A stretch of DNA of 64,000 bases, from NCBI GenBank assembly GCA_016839745.1, contig JAEOTS010000004.1, positions 1 to 64,000 of the forward strand, written 5' to 3'. Below, piece by piece: positions 47,677-56,510 of this stretch (position 1 is its first letter; every line of letters begins with the position of its first letter). The notes beneath the pieces were generated by a model. It worked only from the letters and a program-made list of their open reading frames with translations. It was not told where the DNA came from and searched no databases. Position numbers and translations under genes: made by a program. The DNA is from Promethearchaeota archaeon (lineage in GTDB: Archaea; Asgardarchaeota; Lokiarchaeia; Sigyniarchaeales; SOKP01).

Positions 47677-48402
47677 GGCTGAAAATGCTACTATAATTAC
47701 TATAATTGAAATTGTACACCCATAAATTAAACATTTCCTCATTAGTAATGCTAAACGGCTGTAGTTTCTTTGATATTGATACTGTAGTAATAATGTTTTT
47801 AAATTATTTCTCATTGATGTTGGTCCATCAGCTCCTATTAATTTATTAAACTCTTTGATGTGTTCTGACTTAATATAAGGATAATCCTTCTTATCCATAA
47901 TACTCGAAAAGTGTCGTAGATAAGCGTGGTCAAACTTAATAGTATCATATTTATTCAATACTATTACTAGAAAAGTTACGAGATAACCAAAAAATACTAC
48001 TATCATAGGCCAACCTCTACACAAAATGATATTAGGATTATCTCTGAATAAAGATACATAAATGGCTATGATAGATGTAAAAAAGCCAAGAAAAGTAAAA
48101 TTAAATCCAACATACTTAATTCTTAGATTACCATAATAATGTGTATTCCTCATTGCGTCAGAGATATAACTTAATATTTCAGTATTATCTAAATTTTGCT
48201 TATTCAATTTAATAATTGATATAAGATTATCTTCAATTATCGTAGTATTGTTCTTCTCAATATTTTTTTTTTGCTCTCTCAAGATTTTTAATAATATAGA
48301 GAATAAACAAAAGATCACTATGATGAAAGGTTTTAAAAAAATCCACAATAAATAAAAGATCTTTCTGAAGGACTTAAACTTTTTTTGATCAATTTCATTC
48401 AT
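47665..48402 (-). CDS. Membrane protein, 245 residues
   Basis: Four hydrophobic segments (about 13-40, 103-122, 130-150 and 225-245) surround a helical cytoplasmic part. No motif recognised. Divergent from the HEPN gene 65 bp away and convergent with the 185-residue gene. A membrane protein beside a HEPN protein recalls toxin or abortive-infection pairs, but nothing proves a link. Confidence 0.6.
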   Translation of the reverse strand: MNEIDQKKFKSFRKIFYLLWIFLKPFIIVIFCLFSILLKILREQKKNIEKNNTTIIEDNLISIIKLNKQNLDNTEILSYISDAMRNTHYYGNLRIKYVGFNFTFLGFFTSIIAIYVSLFRDNPNIILCRGWPMIVVFFGYLVTFLVIVLNKYDTIKFDHAYLRHFSSIMDKKDYPYIKSEHIKEFNKLIGADGPTSMRNNLKTLLLQYQYQRNYSRLALLMRKCLIYGCTISIIVIIVAFSALFI

Positions 48403-48467
48403 TGTATCGTTTTTACATAAAAGAATAAAAAAAGATTACTATTCTGTCCTTAATAAGGTAATTGTTT

Positions 48468-49127
48468 ATGAAAGAGAATAAAATAGGTGAGATGTGGAAG
48501 AAACTATACCAATTTAAAATAGTAAAACTCAATAGTATGACCTATAAAAAGGGGCGCTTACACATCAATTTTGTCTCGAATAAGGATATTACAGACGATT
48601 TTGAAACAGTCATCATTGGGTATAACCAGGTGATGTTACTCTACGAAGAGATGCTGAAAAACGAACCGTTTGATGATCTTAAGATAGAGCTTCTAGGACA
48701 GAGTGGATTGGTTCTATTAATTACTACAATAGAATCTTACTTAGAACAGTTATTTTATTCTCTTTGTAAATCGCATACAGTCAAAGATGTCGAAGAGAAC
48801 GTGTTTAAAAAATACTTAAAAGATTTCGATATAAAAATCAAGTATGAATATGTAGAAATAGAAACAATGAGACTTTCAAATTACTTCTCAGAGAAACTTA
48901 ACTTTCAAAATAAAAATCTTTGTAAAAATGCGTTTTCTTTGTTTGGTTTTAAAATCGCAGAGATAGATACAAAACTATGGGAGACAATCTATGCTGGAGA
49001 AAAAAGCTATATACAAATAAGACACGGATTAATTCACGCCGGTCCTGAATACGGTCTCTATAAAATCAATCGAATCAATATCGAGTATTTTGAAGAAATC
49101 ATGCTTGATATCGCCCGATTTTTGTGA
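48468..49127 (+). CDS. HEPN-domain protein (possible RNase)
   Basis: 219 residues, mainly helical. The motif R-x4-H appears as IRHGLIHAG near residue 187, the catalytic signature of HEPN ribonucleases. An upstream polar helix (TTIESYLEQLFYSL) fits the RiboL-PSP/MAE_28990-like subgroup. ATG 48468 follows AAGGTAATTGTTT; a TTG 6 bp earlier is less likely. HEPN proteins are common in defence and toxin systems. The last 99 bases overlap a minus-strand small gene candidate. Confidence 0.65.
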   Translation: MKENKIGEMWKKLYQFKIVKLNSMTYKKGRLHINFVSNKDITDDFETVIIGYNQVMLLYEEMLKNEPFDDLKIELLGQSGLVLLITTIESYLEQLFYSLCKSHTVKDVEENVFKKYLKDFDIKIKYEYVEIETMRLSNYFSEKLNFQNKNLCKNAFSLFGFKIAEIDTKLWETIYAGEKSYIQIRHGLIHAGPEYGLYKINRINIEYFEEIMLDIARFL

Positions 49128-49256
49128 AGGTTTTTCCCACGAGCCGTCTTTCTTTTTTTTGATGAACGTCATAAAGATAGTTGGATTACTCGGCGGACCG
49201 CTAACAAAGAGAAGACCGGTGTTCGCGCCAAAAAAACCTTTTCTGTAACTTGACAT
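49029..49256 (-). CDS. Possible small conserved-looking protein, 75 residues
   Basis: Starts MSSYRKGFFGANTGLLF and continues with PPSNPTIFMTFIKKK and GSWEKPSQ, a pattern of short strands and basic loops that reads as real protein. It overlaps the 3' end of the HEPN gene on the opposite strand by 99 bp, so part of one frame may be a shadow. The first ~40 residues lie outside the overlap. Confidence 0.45.
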   Translation of the reverse strand: MSSYRKGFFGANTGLLFVSGPPSNPTIFMTFIKKKKDGSWEKPSQKSGDIKHDFFKILDIDSIDFIETVFRTGVN

Positions 49257-49410
49257 TTTTAGTTCGCTGTTAATTTTTTTTGTCTCATTAACTTATATGC
49301 AAATTTTCTATTTAATCTTTTAATATGACGAAAAAAAAAGATGTTAAATTTAGGCATTATTATTTAATTATTTAGAAAATATTATTAAGAAATAAATTTT
49401 AGGTTTAAAG

Positions 49411-49884
49411 ATGATCAAGAGAAGAGTGGGGCATTACAGTAGAATAAATCTTATCGTTTTCTCTTTTTTTTTCATTTTATTTTTATTGGGATTGATCGGA
49501 TTTAACATACTATTACAATATTCTATTACGAATTTTTTACTAGCTTTGATAATTGAATTAGCAAAAGAATTCTCGCTTATTATTAATCTTTGGCTCGTTT
49601 TCATGGTATGCATTATCGGTATACCCTTTATTTTAGCGTGGCGGAAATATATTATTTATATGAGTCCAAAAAATAAAATTGTTTACTCAGTTACTGAGAC
49701 AGAAGAGAAAATACTGCAAATTCTAGCCGAAAACAAAGGAAAGTCCCTTAGTCGTCTAGAATTAATCAGAAAAGTAAATTTTCCCGGCTCTTTAGGAGAA
49801 TTTTTCGATATTCTCAAGCAATTATGGAAAGAAGACAAAATAAAGTGCGATAATGAGGATTATCCGCAATATTATGTAGTTTAA
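49411..49884 (+). CDS. Two-helix membrane protein with C-terminal winged helix
   Basis: 157 residues: membrane helices at about 14-34 and 48-80, then a cytoplasmic winged helix (about 97-150; TEEKILQILAENKGKSLSRLELIRKV). Same architecture as the protein at 33079, so probably a second membrane-anchored regulator. Target unknown. Confidence 0.68.
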   Translation: MIKRRVGHYSRINLIVFSFFFILFLLGLIGFNILLQYSITNFLLALIIELAKEFSLIINLWLVFMVCIIGIPFILAWRKYIIYMSPKNKIVYSVTETEEKILQILAENKGKSLSRLELIRKVNFPGSLGEFFDILKQLWKEDKIKCDNEDYPQYYVV

Positions 49885-49936
49885 CGTGTAAGAGTACCTA
49901 TTTAATATATCGATAAGTGGAAAAGGAGGAGTGATA

Positions 49937-49984
49937 ATGGGAACCACTATCGTTCATATTGTTTGGAAAATAAAACCTAAATAA
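49937..49984 (+). CDS. Possible 15-codon ORF with strong ribosome site
   Basis: AGGAGG at 49925-49930 followed by GTGATA and ATG 49937, reading MGTTIVHIVWKIKPK. The ribosome site is among the strongest in the window, which is the only reason to list it. It could be a leader peptide for the membrane ORF at 50024. Confidence 0.3.
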   Translation: MGTTIVHIVWKIKPK

Positions 49985-50023
49985 TTTTTTTTTAATTTAA
50001 AACATTAATGGAGAAATGATAAA

Positions 50024-50134
50024 ATGAAAGAATGGAATTGGAAATGGATTAAGTGGTATTGCTTTTTGTTATTGTTAGTTGGTATAATTGGATTTTTTAT
50101 ATTATTGTTAGATATACTAAGTAAAAGAGGTTGA
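50024..50134 (+). CDS. 36-residue single-pass membrane microprotein
   Basis: From ATG 50024 to TGA 50134: a tryptophan-rich basic start (MKEWNWKWIKW), one clean membrane helix (CFLLLLVGIIGFFILLLDIL), and a basic tail SKRG. GGAGAAATGAT precedes it with acceptable spacing. The composition is not what AT-rich noise would give. Confidence 0.45.
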   Translation: MKEWNWKWIKWYCFLLLLVGIIGFFILLLDILSKRG

Positions 50135-50155
50135 TAGTATGTTAAAAAAAGTAGG

Positions 50156-50202
50156 AAAAAATTTTATTTTTTTATTTTTTTTTTAATTTTTCATTTTTTG
50201 TA
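50156..50202 (+). terminator. Long oligo-T tract
   Basis: Runs of T of 7 and 11, broken by single A bases, after the small ORFs. Consistent with archaeal termination. A 15-codon reading frame through it (50139-50186) is low-complexity and was not called. Confidence 0.45.
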
Positions 50203-50290
50203 TTTATTTGTATTTATATTTTTCTGTAAAGATAAGTAAAGATTTGTGAAGAAAAATTGCGAAAAATGATTAAAGTTATTTGGAAAATTA

Positions 50291-50329
50291 CTAGCCCTAG
50301 TGCAGGGTTTACTAGCGTAAGGTTTACGC
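50291..50329. promoter_or_regulatory. Two adjacent hairpins upstream of the 50372-52915 gene pair
   Basis: First: CCCT (50295-50298) and AGGG (50304-50307) inside flanking CTAG copies. Second: GCGTAA (50315-50320) and TTACGC (50324-50329), a perfect 6-bp stem with a 3-base loop. A TATA-like ATTTAAATA at 50333-50341 follows. They may be an operator or RNA structure controlling the gene at 50372 and the helicase. A 33-codon frame (50266-50367) also crosses them, so coding cannot be excluded. Confidence 0.4.
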
Positions 50330-50371
50330 AACATTTAAATAGGAGAATGATTGTTACTATAATATAAAACC

Positions 50372-50713
50372 ATGTCGAATTTTATTAATTCGATAAAATT
50401 AAGGACAAAAAACTTATTAGACTTTCTTTATAAAGAAATAGATCATCAAAGGTTGAGTAATATAACTGATAAAAACAACGTGGAAATTGTTACTTTCTCA
50501 TACAATTTGTCAGATGGCGGGAGTTACGTAGAGAAGATTTTTTACGAACTTGAAACCGAGGGTGCGGTGATGTTTGGTAGGAATATAGATGATAAAATTC
50601 TTTTTATTCCTAAATCAGCAATTAAAGGTGGATGGTCAAAGGATAAAAAGAAAGCTCAAAACATCAAAATAAATTTTCCACTTGAGCTCTACTGGAAACC
50701 AAGAAAACCTTAA
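50372..50713 (+). CDS. Hypothetical protein, 113 residues, upstream of the helicase
   Basis: Soluble alpha/beta protein of unknown family: a helical start (INSIKLRTKNLLDFLY), strands (VEIVTFSYNLSDGGSY) and a basic C-terminus (KKKAQNIKINFP, WKPRKP). It ends 48 bp before the UvrD-like helicase gene and probably shares its transcript. Confidence 0.6.
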   Translation: MSNFINSIKLRTKNLLDFLYKEIDHQRLSNITDKNNVEIVTFSYNLSDGGSYVEKIFYELETEGAVMFGRNIDDKILFIPKSAIKGGWSKDKKKAQNIKINFPLELYWKPRKP

Positions 50714-50761
50714 TTGATACCAAAAATGATAATAACATAAGAAAATTCAGGAGATTCACCT

Positions 50762-52915
50762 ATGCCACAAAAAAAAGAAAAACCAGAGGAGGAATTCGTC
50801 TTTGAATTTTACGACGAAGACTATGCTGAATCCTTAGATGATGTAGAAGCACCAGAAATAACCGAGGAATATAACGAAGTCGATTTTAAAGCAGACTTAA
50901 ACGAAGAACAACTCGAAATCGTGAATAACATTCAAGGTCCGATGCTGGTTATTGCAGGAGCCGGTTCTGGAAAAACGAGGACTATCGTTTATTCCGTTGC
51001 GAAACTTCTAGTATCAAAAGCAAAACCTAGCGAAATAATGCTTGTTACCTTCACGAACAAAGCCGCTAGCGAAATGATCAAACGAGTAGAAACTTTACTT
51101 GGAAAAAAACCAAAGGGTATATGGGGGGGCACTTTTCACTCAATTGCTAACCGATTTTTGAGGATGTACGCAAAAACGCTTGGACTTAAACCTAATTTTA
51201 CAATTATGGACGAAACTGACGCAAAAGGATTAATGAAGTTATCGATCGATAAAACAGGGGTGAAAGATCTCGAAGAAAGATTTCCTACAGCAGCAATGGT
51301 AAAATCTATTTTATCGTTTTCAATCAACTGCAATAAGAAAATTCGCGAAGTGATCCAATGGAAATACGATCAATTTGATAGCGATGTTGTTGTTGCGAAA
51401 TTACACGAGGTCATCAATATTTATAGGGCCAAAAAAGCAGATGATAGCTTATTGGATTTCGACGATTTATTGGTGTTCTGGAATAGGTTGCTCGATGAAA
51501 GATCTATTGCGAAATTAATTGCTAAGAAGATTAAATATGTGTTAGTTGACGAATATCAAGATACAAACTACATCCAAGACGAGATTATTTATAAAATCGT
51601 ACAACAAAATCCAGAACGTAATGTAATGGCAGTTGGTGACGACGCGCAAAGCATATATGCGTTTCGAGGCGCGAATTTTCAGAATATCTTGAATTTTGAG
51701 AAAAAATATAAAAATTGTAAGAGGTACGCTATTACTTATAATTACCGAAGCGCTCCCCAAATATTAGAACTAGCAAATAACTCGATTGAGCATAACGAAA
51801 ACCAATTTAAAAAATCCATGAGAGCTACGCGCCCAAGTGGAATCAAACCGTTTCAAGTAAATTTAGGAGACGATAAAGACCAAGCTAGGTTTATCGCAAA
51901 TCAAATTCTAAAGTTGCGTCAAGACGGGTATAATTTAGACGAAATGGCTATTCTCGTACGAGCTGGTTTCCATTCGTTAAATATTGAACTTGAGTTAAAA
52001 GCTAAGAACATTCCTTATGAAGTTCGAGCGGGAGTAGCGTTTTTTGAAAAAGCTCACATAAAAGACATGCTTGCCCATCTACGAGTAATTGAAAATCCTT
52101 ATGACGAAATATCGTGGTCGAGGATTTTTACTTTGGTTCCCGGAATAGGTACTGCTTCAGCGTCTAAAGTCTTTGAAGCAATCTCTAAAACTGAAGAACC
52201 AATTAAAAATTTGCTTAGTAAAACATTCGTTTCTGAATCTCTCAAAGGCTCAAGAATTTCGAAGAATGGAATTCAGAACCTAAATTCGCACGTAAAAAAC
52301 TTAAAGGATTTTACAGTTGGAGATATTCCTAGTGAAGTAATCAAGAATTTAATTGGAGCGCTTGAAGATCATACTAAGACTAAATACGAAAATTGGCAGG
52401 ATAGATTAGCTGATTTAGACCAACTCAGCGTATACGCTCAAAATTATCCAACAACTCAAAAATTCTTAGAAAATTTGAGTTTAAACTTATCCGCTTTAGA
52501 ATCTAAAACAGTTCTTGCTGGAGATCAAACTGATGAAGAAAAACCACTTGTACTATCTACAATCCATCGAGCTAAAGGATTAGAGTGGCGCGTGGTTTTT
52601 ATTCCGATGTTGTGCGAAGACTCGTTTCCTTCCAGTAGAGTGGTAGGGGATCCTGATGCTTACGAAGAGGAAAGAAGAGTGTTTTACGTTGCAACAACCA
52701 GAACTAAGGATCAATTGTATCTTATTTCGCCGGCGATTAGAAATACATATAAAGGTCCTCAGACAGTTCGCATATCTCAATTTGTTGACGAATTAAACCC
52801 TAAAGTCTATAAAAGATCAACAGTCCGCTATAAAACTACATTATCGAAAAATAAGGCATCAAAAGAAAATAAAGCATCATTTTTTACAACGGCAGATAAA
52901 CTTGGAAAGAAATAA
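50762..52915 (+). CDS. UvrD/PcrA/Rep-type superfamily 1A DNA helicase
   Basis: 717 residues with all SF1A motifs: Q-motif region LNEEQLEIV, Walker A AGAGSGKTRT, Ia TFTNKAA, II VDEYQDTN, III GDDAQSIYAFRGA, IV NYRS, V STIHRAKGLEW, VI VATTRTKDQL. A 45-residue acidic leader precedes the core. It unwinds 3'-tailed duplex DNA in repair or replication restart. Such helicases are bacterial in type and patchy in archaea, so acquisition by transfer is possible. It converges with the repair operon, 13 bp from the TPR gene. Confidence 0.93.
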   Translation: MPQKKEKPEEEFVFEFYDEDYAESLDDVEAPEITEEYNEVDFKADLNEEQLEIVNNIQGPMLVIAGAGSGKTRTIVYSVAKLLVSKAKPSEIMLVTFTNKAASEMIKRVETLLGKKPKGIWGGTFHSIANRFLRMYAKTLGLKPNFTIMDETDAKGLMKLSIDKTGVKDLEERFPTAAMVKSILSFSINCNKKIREVIQWKYDQFDSDVVVAKLHEVINIYRAKKADDSLLDFDDLLVFWNRLLDERSIAKLIAKKIKYVLVDEYQDTNYIQDEIIYKIVQQNPERNVMAVGDDAQSIYAFRGANFQNILNFEKKYKNCKRYAITYNYRSAPQILELANNSIEHNENQFKKSMRATRPSGIKPFQVNLGDDKDQARFIANQILKLRQDGYNLDEMAILVRAGFHSLNIELELKAKNIPYEVRAGVAFFEKAHIKDMLAHLRVIENPYDEISWSRIFTLVPGIGTASASKVFEAISKTEEPIKNLLSKTFVSESLKGSRISKNGIQNLNSHVKNLKDFTVGDIPSEVIKNLIGALEDHTKTKYENWQDRLADLDQLSVYAQNYPTTQKFLENLSLNLSALESKTVLAGDQTDEEKPLVLSTIHRAKGLEWRVVFIPMLCEDSFPSSRVVGDPDAYEEERRVFYVATTRTKDQLYLISPAIRNTYKGPQTVRISQFVDELNPKVYKRSTVRYKTTLSKNKASKENKASFFTTADKLGKK

Positions 52916-52928
52916 CAATTCTATTCTT

Positions 52929-54389
52929 TTACCGCTTTAAATTATTTATTTTTTCATTAATTTCAGTTAAATGTTGTTGGATATCCTCATCTGAAGAATC
53001 CAAATCTGAAGCCTTTTGATAAGCGTCTTTAGCTTTATCGTATTCATTATTATACTCGTAAGCTAAACCTAAATTATCCCATGTGATTGAATCTTCGGGA
53101 TCAATATTGAGAGCTTTCTGATATAGCGAGATCGCTTCTTTGTAGTTAGTTTTGGACACAAAAGCTAAACCTAAATTATTAATTGTGTCAAGATCTTCGG
53201 GTTCAATTTCTAAAACCTTATTATAATATTCTATTGCTTTATCGTAGTGTTCAATATCGTAATTTAATTCACCCAGACCGAATAGATCATCGATAGTCAA
53301 CTCTTTAGCTTCATATCTCGCTCCAATTTGATAAATACGATGTTCACTAATTCCATTTTTTTCATTTGTGAAGAACGATACATTGTCAACTTCAGTCACT
53401 TTTCCTGTTATATCTTCTCCAATTGGTTGAAGAACCCCACGCTCATCAACAGCATCACCAAAAATAGGAACAATATGCGCATAATGAAAGGTTATGTCTT
53501 TTCTTGTTCCATCTCTTATGTTTCTAAAATTAACTAGATGCTTTCCCTCTTCATAATCAAGATAGTGCGGAATCATACTAACCTCCACTAAGATATCTCC
53601 TATATCTTCGATGGTAAGTTCGGAAATTGTTGTTCCTTTAGTGTATTCTCTTTTATATACTAGCGATTTCGTTCGTTGGATTTGTACTTGATCCTTTTTT
53701 AAGAATTCAAACTTTTTTAAATCAACATTAAAAGGATTAGCAGTAATGTTTAAGTCGTCTTTAACCAATTTTTTTTCGTCCATTTGCTTTGCTACAGCCT
53801 CTTCAATTCTTCTTTGAATCTTCCAGTATTTTTTTTCCAGACTTAATTTATTATAAATTTCTCGTAAGATGTTCAGATAAAACTCTTTTTTCTTGGGGTG
53901 GTATGCCTTAAATTCACTATTATTAGTTATTCCTTCAAGTAAATCTTTTTTTTCTTCAAGAGATTTATCGCGAATCTCGTCTCTAAATCCTCTTATTTCT
54001 TCAATGCTTTCAGAATACCTTCCTCCAATTTGGTAAATCTTGTGTTCAGATACACCATTCTTGACTTTAGTAAAAAAGGAGGTTATATCCACTTTTTCAA
54101 CTTCGTCATTGATCTTATAACCGATTTTTTTACCGGAATCAAAGTCGTATTCAACAAATGCTGTCTTATGTAAGAAAGTAAGGTCGAGTCGTGATGAGTT
54201 AATAATACTTCTGAAATTACCTCCAAAATTTTTAATTTCAAAGGGAGTTGATTCGAATATGACGTGAAATCCAAATCCTTTCTCAATGGTGTAAAGTATA
54301 TGCCCAATTTCTTCTGGTGTAAACTTAGGGACGGTTCCTTCTTCTACATCTTTATATTCGTTTTTATACAATAAGGTTTTGTTTGCCAT
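52929..54389 (-). CDS. TPR protein with duplicated N-terminal domain, last gene of the repair operon
   Basis: 486 residues. A ~120-residue domain occurs twice, at about 1-125 and 240-368. Both copies contain EEIGHIL/EDIGDIL-like helices, a VDITSFFT/VDNVSFFT strand and an ending G(V/I)SEH(K/R)IYQIG(G/A)RY. A helical linker separates them and three TPR units (about 378-480) follow. It lies 39 bp after rad50 on the same strand, so it may be a partner of the Mre11-Rad50 complex; this is inferred from position. Confidence 0.75.
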   Translation of the reverse strand: MANKTLLYKNEYKDVEEGTVPKFTPEEIGHILYTIEKGFGFHVIFESTPFEIKNFGGNFRSIINSSRLDLTFLHKTAFVEYDFDSGKKIGYKINDEVEKVDITSFFTKVKNGVSEHKIYQIGGRYSESIEEIRGFRDEIRDKSLEEKKDLLEGITNNSEFKAYHPKKKEFYLNILREIYNKLSLEKKYWKIQRRIEEAVAKQMDEKKLVKDDLNITANPFNVDLKKFEFLKKDQVQIQRTKSLVYKREYTKGTTISELTIEDIGDILVEVSMIPHYLDYEEGKHLVNFRNIRDGTRKDITFHYAHIVPIFGDAVDERGVLQPIGEDITGKVTEVDNVSFFTNEKNGISEHRIYQIGARYEAKELTIDDLFGLGELNYDIEHYDKAIEYYNKVLEIEPEDLDTINNLGLAFVSKTNYKEAISLYQKALNIDPEDSITWDNLGLAYEYNNEYDKAKDAYQKASDLDSSDEDIQQHLTEINEKINNLKR

Positions 54390-54428
54390 AACTTTTTTTC
54401 ACTTCATCTTACTATTGATGTTGCTAAA

Positions 54429-56510
54429 CTATATTGATTTTCTCTCGACTTTTGTAATGTGATTGCTCTTTTTGAATGTGTATATATCAGTTACAAACGA
54501 GTCTAAGGTCCTTTCATGAGAAATGATAATCGTCTGGGAAGTATTTAGCGAATTAAAAATCTCTTGCATACGATTCACTTGTTGCTGGCTAAAACCGTCT
54601 GTAGGTTCGTCTAAAATCAGTAAATCTTTAGTTTTGACATCTTGATATCTCTCGTTAATGATTTTAGTTAATCCTAACCTGTATGCTAACGATATTGCAC
54701 TTTTTTCTCCTCCTGAAAGATCTTTAAAGGGAGAATCGTAACCGTTCACGTTAATTATCGGCTGAAAATCGTCAGGGCGAATCTCAACTTCTATATTTCC
54801 GCTCTCAACTAAGATGTTAAACCATTCTTTAAAAAATGTATTAAAATCTCGAGCGCTCGAAATTAAAATCTGCCTTTCAATATCTCTTAGTAAAACAGGA
54901 AATTGTTCTTTTACCCAATTTCTAATCTCAGTAGAGTATTCCAGCTTCTCTTTTAGCTTTTTCTTTTCTTCTAATCCAGCTTTTAATTCGTTAACTTCCT
55001 TTTTCAAATACTCTTGAGTTTTTCTTTCAGCGCTTAACTCTATTTCAATGGCATTTTTTTGGGATTTCAATACTTCTATTTTCTCTTCAAAAGAGTCCAA
55101 ATTTTCTTTTATGTCCGACTCTAGTTTTTTTAATTCTGTTATATCAGCGATTTTAAAAGCTTTTAACGTTCCCTCGATTTCTTTTTGTACTATGTTTATT
55201 TTATTTATCATCTCATCTAGTTTCTTCTGATTATCTGCTTCTTGTATTTTGCTCGCTTCTACGAGTTTTTCGTATAACTCTATTTTACTCTTATTTGAGG
55301 TAAATTCTTGTAAATCCTTCAGATTAACTTCTAATTTATCAATATTTTTAGACAATTTTTCTATTTCACTCGAAAAAGAATCAACTTCCCCTAACGCGTC
55401 TTTTAGTTCTCCTTTAAATCGTTTTTCTTCATGGATTTCTTGTCCACACAACGAACATTTCCCTTTTTCCAACAATTCGTCGATGTCTTCAATTTTTTGT
55501 TCGATAACCGCTTTCTTTTTTTCTTTTTCAGAAATTAGTTTTCTACCTTCGGAGATTTGTTCGCATATCTGGGCTTCAGTTAAATCTGTTGACAGCTCAA
55601 TTAATCCAACTTTTTTAGCTTCTTCTTCGTTTGTCTTAATGTTATTCTGGGCAGTTTTAAGATCTTTAGCATATTTTTCTCTTAATTCAGTATATTCTTT
55701 AAAGTTCTTTTCTTTACCATCCAGTTCTATTATTTTTTTTGATACATCTTCTTTTTTTGATTTTATAACGTCACGATCCTTTTGAATAAGATTAACTTCG
55801 GTTTGTTTTAATTCGCTCTCCTTTTCCATGCTACTAATTTTGCTCTCTTGGGCTCGTAGGTCGTTTTCTTTTTGTGGAATCGTATCTTCGATCCCTTCGA
55901 ATTGATCAATTAAAATTTTAGCCTTGCTAATATCGTCTCTTAAAAAATCGATAATAATCTTGATATTTCTTAAAGCAACTTCGTATTTCTCAATACCAAA
56001 TACGTCCTTTAAAATTTCAAAACGCTTCTCTGGATCAGCTTCTAAAATCTCTTTTACTGATTCTTGGGGGGTATATACCGTATATCGAAATAGATCAATT
56101 CTTTGTGCTCGTTCGTACCTTGTAACTGAATAGTTGAGCGTTTCTAAAACTTTTCTACGTAAATCAGTTGCCGCGTATGATGTTTCGCTCTCGTTTATTG
56201 TTAAAGAACCTTTCGTTTGCGAGACCGCTCCAGTTTTATTTTTTGATAGACCCCTCTTTATTACATATCTATCGTTATCAAGTAAAAATGCTAACTCCAC
56301 AGAAGCACTGTTTTCACCTCGCCGTAAAATAGAATCTCCACTTAAATCCCCACTCTTTAGCGTTCCAAACAAAGCGAATTCGATTGCCTTTAGAACTGAA
56401 CTTTTTCCACTACCGATATCTCCATAAAAAAGCATTGTTGTCTGGGGAAAGGTAAGATCCATATTTTTGATACTTCTAATATTCCCTATTTTAATTGATT
56501 CCAAAATCAT
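54429..56510 (-). CDS. rad50: Rad50 DNA double-strand-break repair ATPase
   Basis: 693 residues. Walker A GDIGSGKSS (30-38), long coiled coils on either side of a zinc hook (CSLCG near 352), ABC signature LSGGEKSAISLAYRLG, Walker B LLILDEPTDG. It is shorter than the ~880 of many archaeal Rad50, mainly in the coiled coil. It tethers and clamps DNA ends with Mre11, using ATP. Its start overlaps the mre11 stop by 4 bp. Confidence 0.95.
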   Translation of the reverse strand: MILESIKIGNIRSIKNMDLTFPQTTMLFYGDIGSGKSSVLKAIEFALFGTLKSGDLSGDSILRRGENSASVELAFLLDNDRYVIKRGLSKNKTGAVSQTKGSLTINESETSYAATDLRRKVLETLNYSVTRYERAQRIDLFRYTVYTPQESVKEILEADPEKRFEILKDVFGIEKYEVALRNIKIIIDFLRDDISKAKILIDQFEGIEDTIPQKENDLRAQESKISSMEKESELKQTEVNLIQKDRDVIKSKKEDVSKKIIELDGKEKNFKEYTELREKYAKDLKTAQNNIKTNEEEAKKVGLIELSTDLTEAQICEQISEGRKLISEKEKKKAVIEQKIEDIDELLEKGKCSLCGQEIHEEKRFKGELKDALGEVDSFSSEIEKLSKNIDKLEVNLKDLQEFTSNKSKIELYEKLVEASKIQEADNQKKLDEMINKINIVQKEIEGTLKAFKIADITELKKLESDIKENLDSFEEKIEVLKSQKNAIEIELSAERKTQEYLKKEVNELKAGLEEKKKLKEKLEYSTEIRNWVKEQFPVLLRDIERQILISSARDFNTFFKEWFNILVESGNIEVEIRPDDFQPIINVNGYDSPFKDLSGGEKSAISLAYRLGLTKIINERYQDVKTKDLLILDEPTDGFSQQQVNRMQEIFNSLNTSQTIIISHERTLDSFVTDIYTFKKSNHITKVERKSI

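Noticed and set aside
50139-50186. 15-codon ORF MLKKVGKN followed by Phe-rich tail
   Set aside because: It is translation of an oligo-T terminator tract.
55249-55785. 178-codon plus-strand frame
   Set aside because: Antisense of the Rad50 coiled coil; serine/phenylalanine-rich with no domain pattern.
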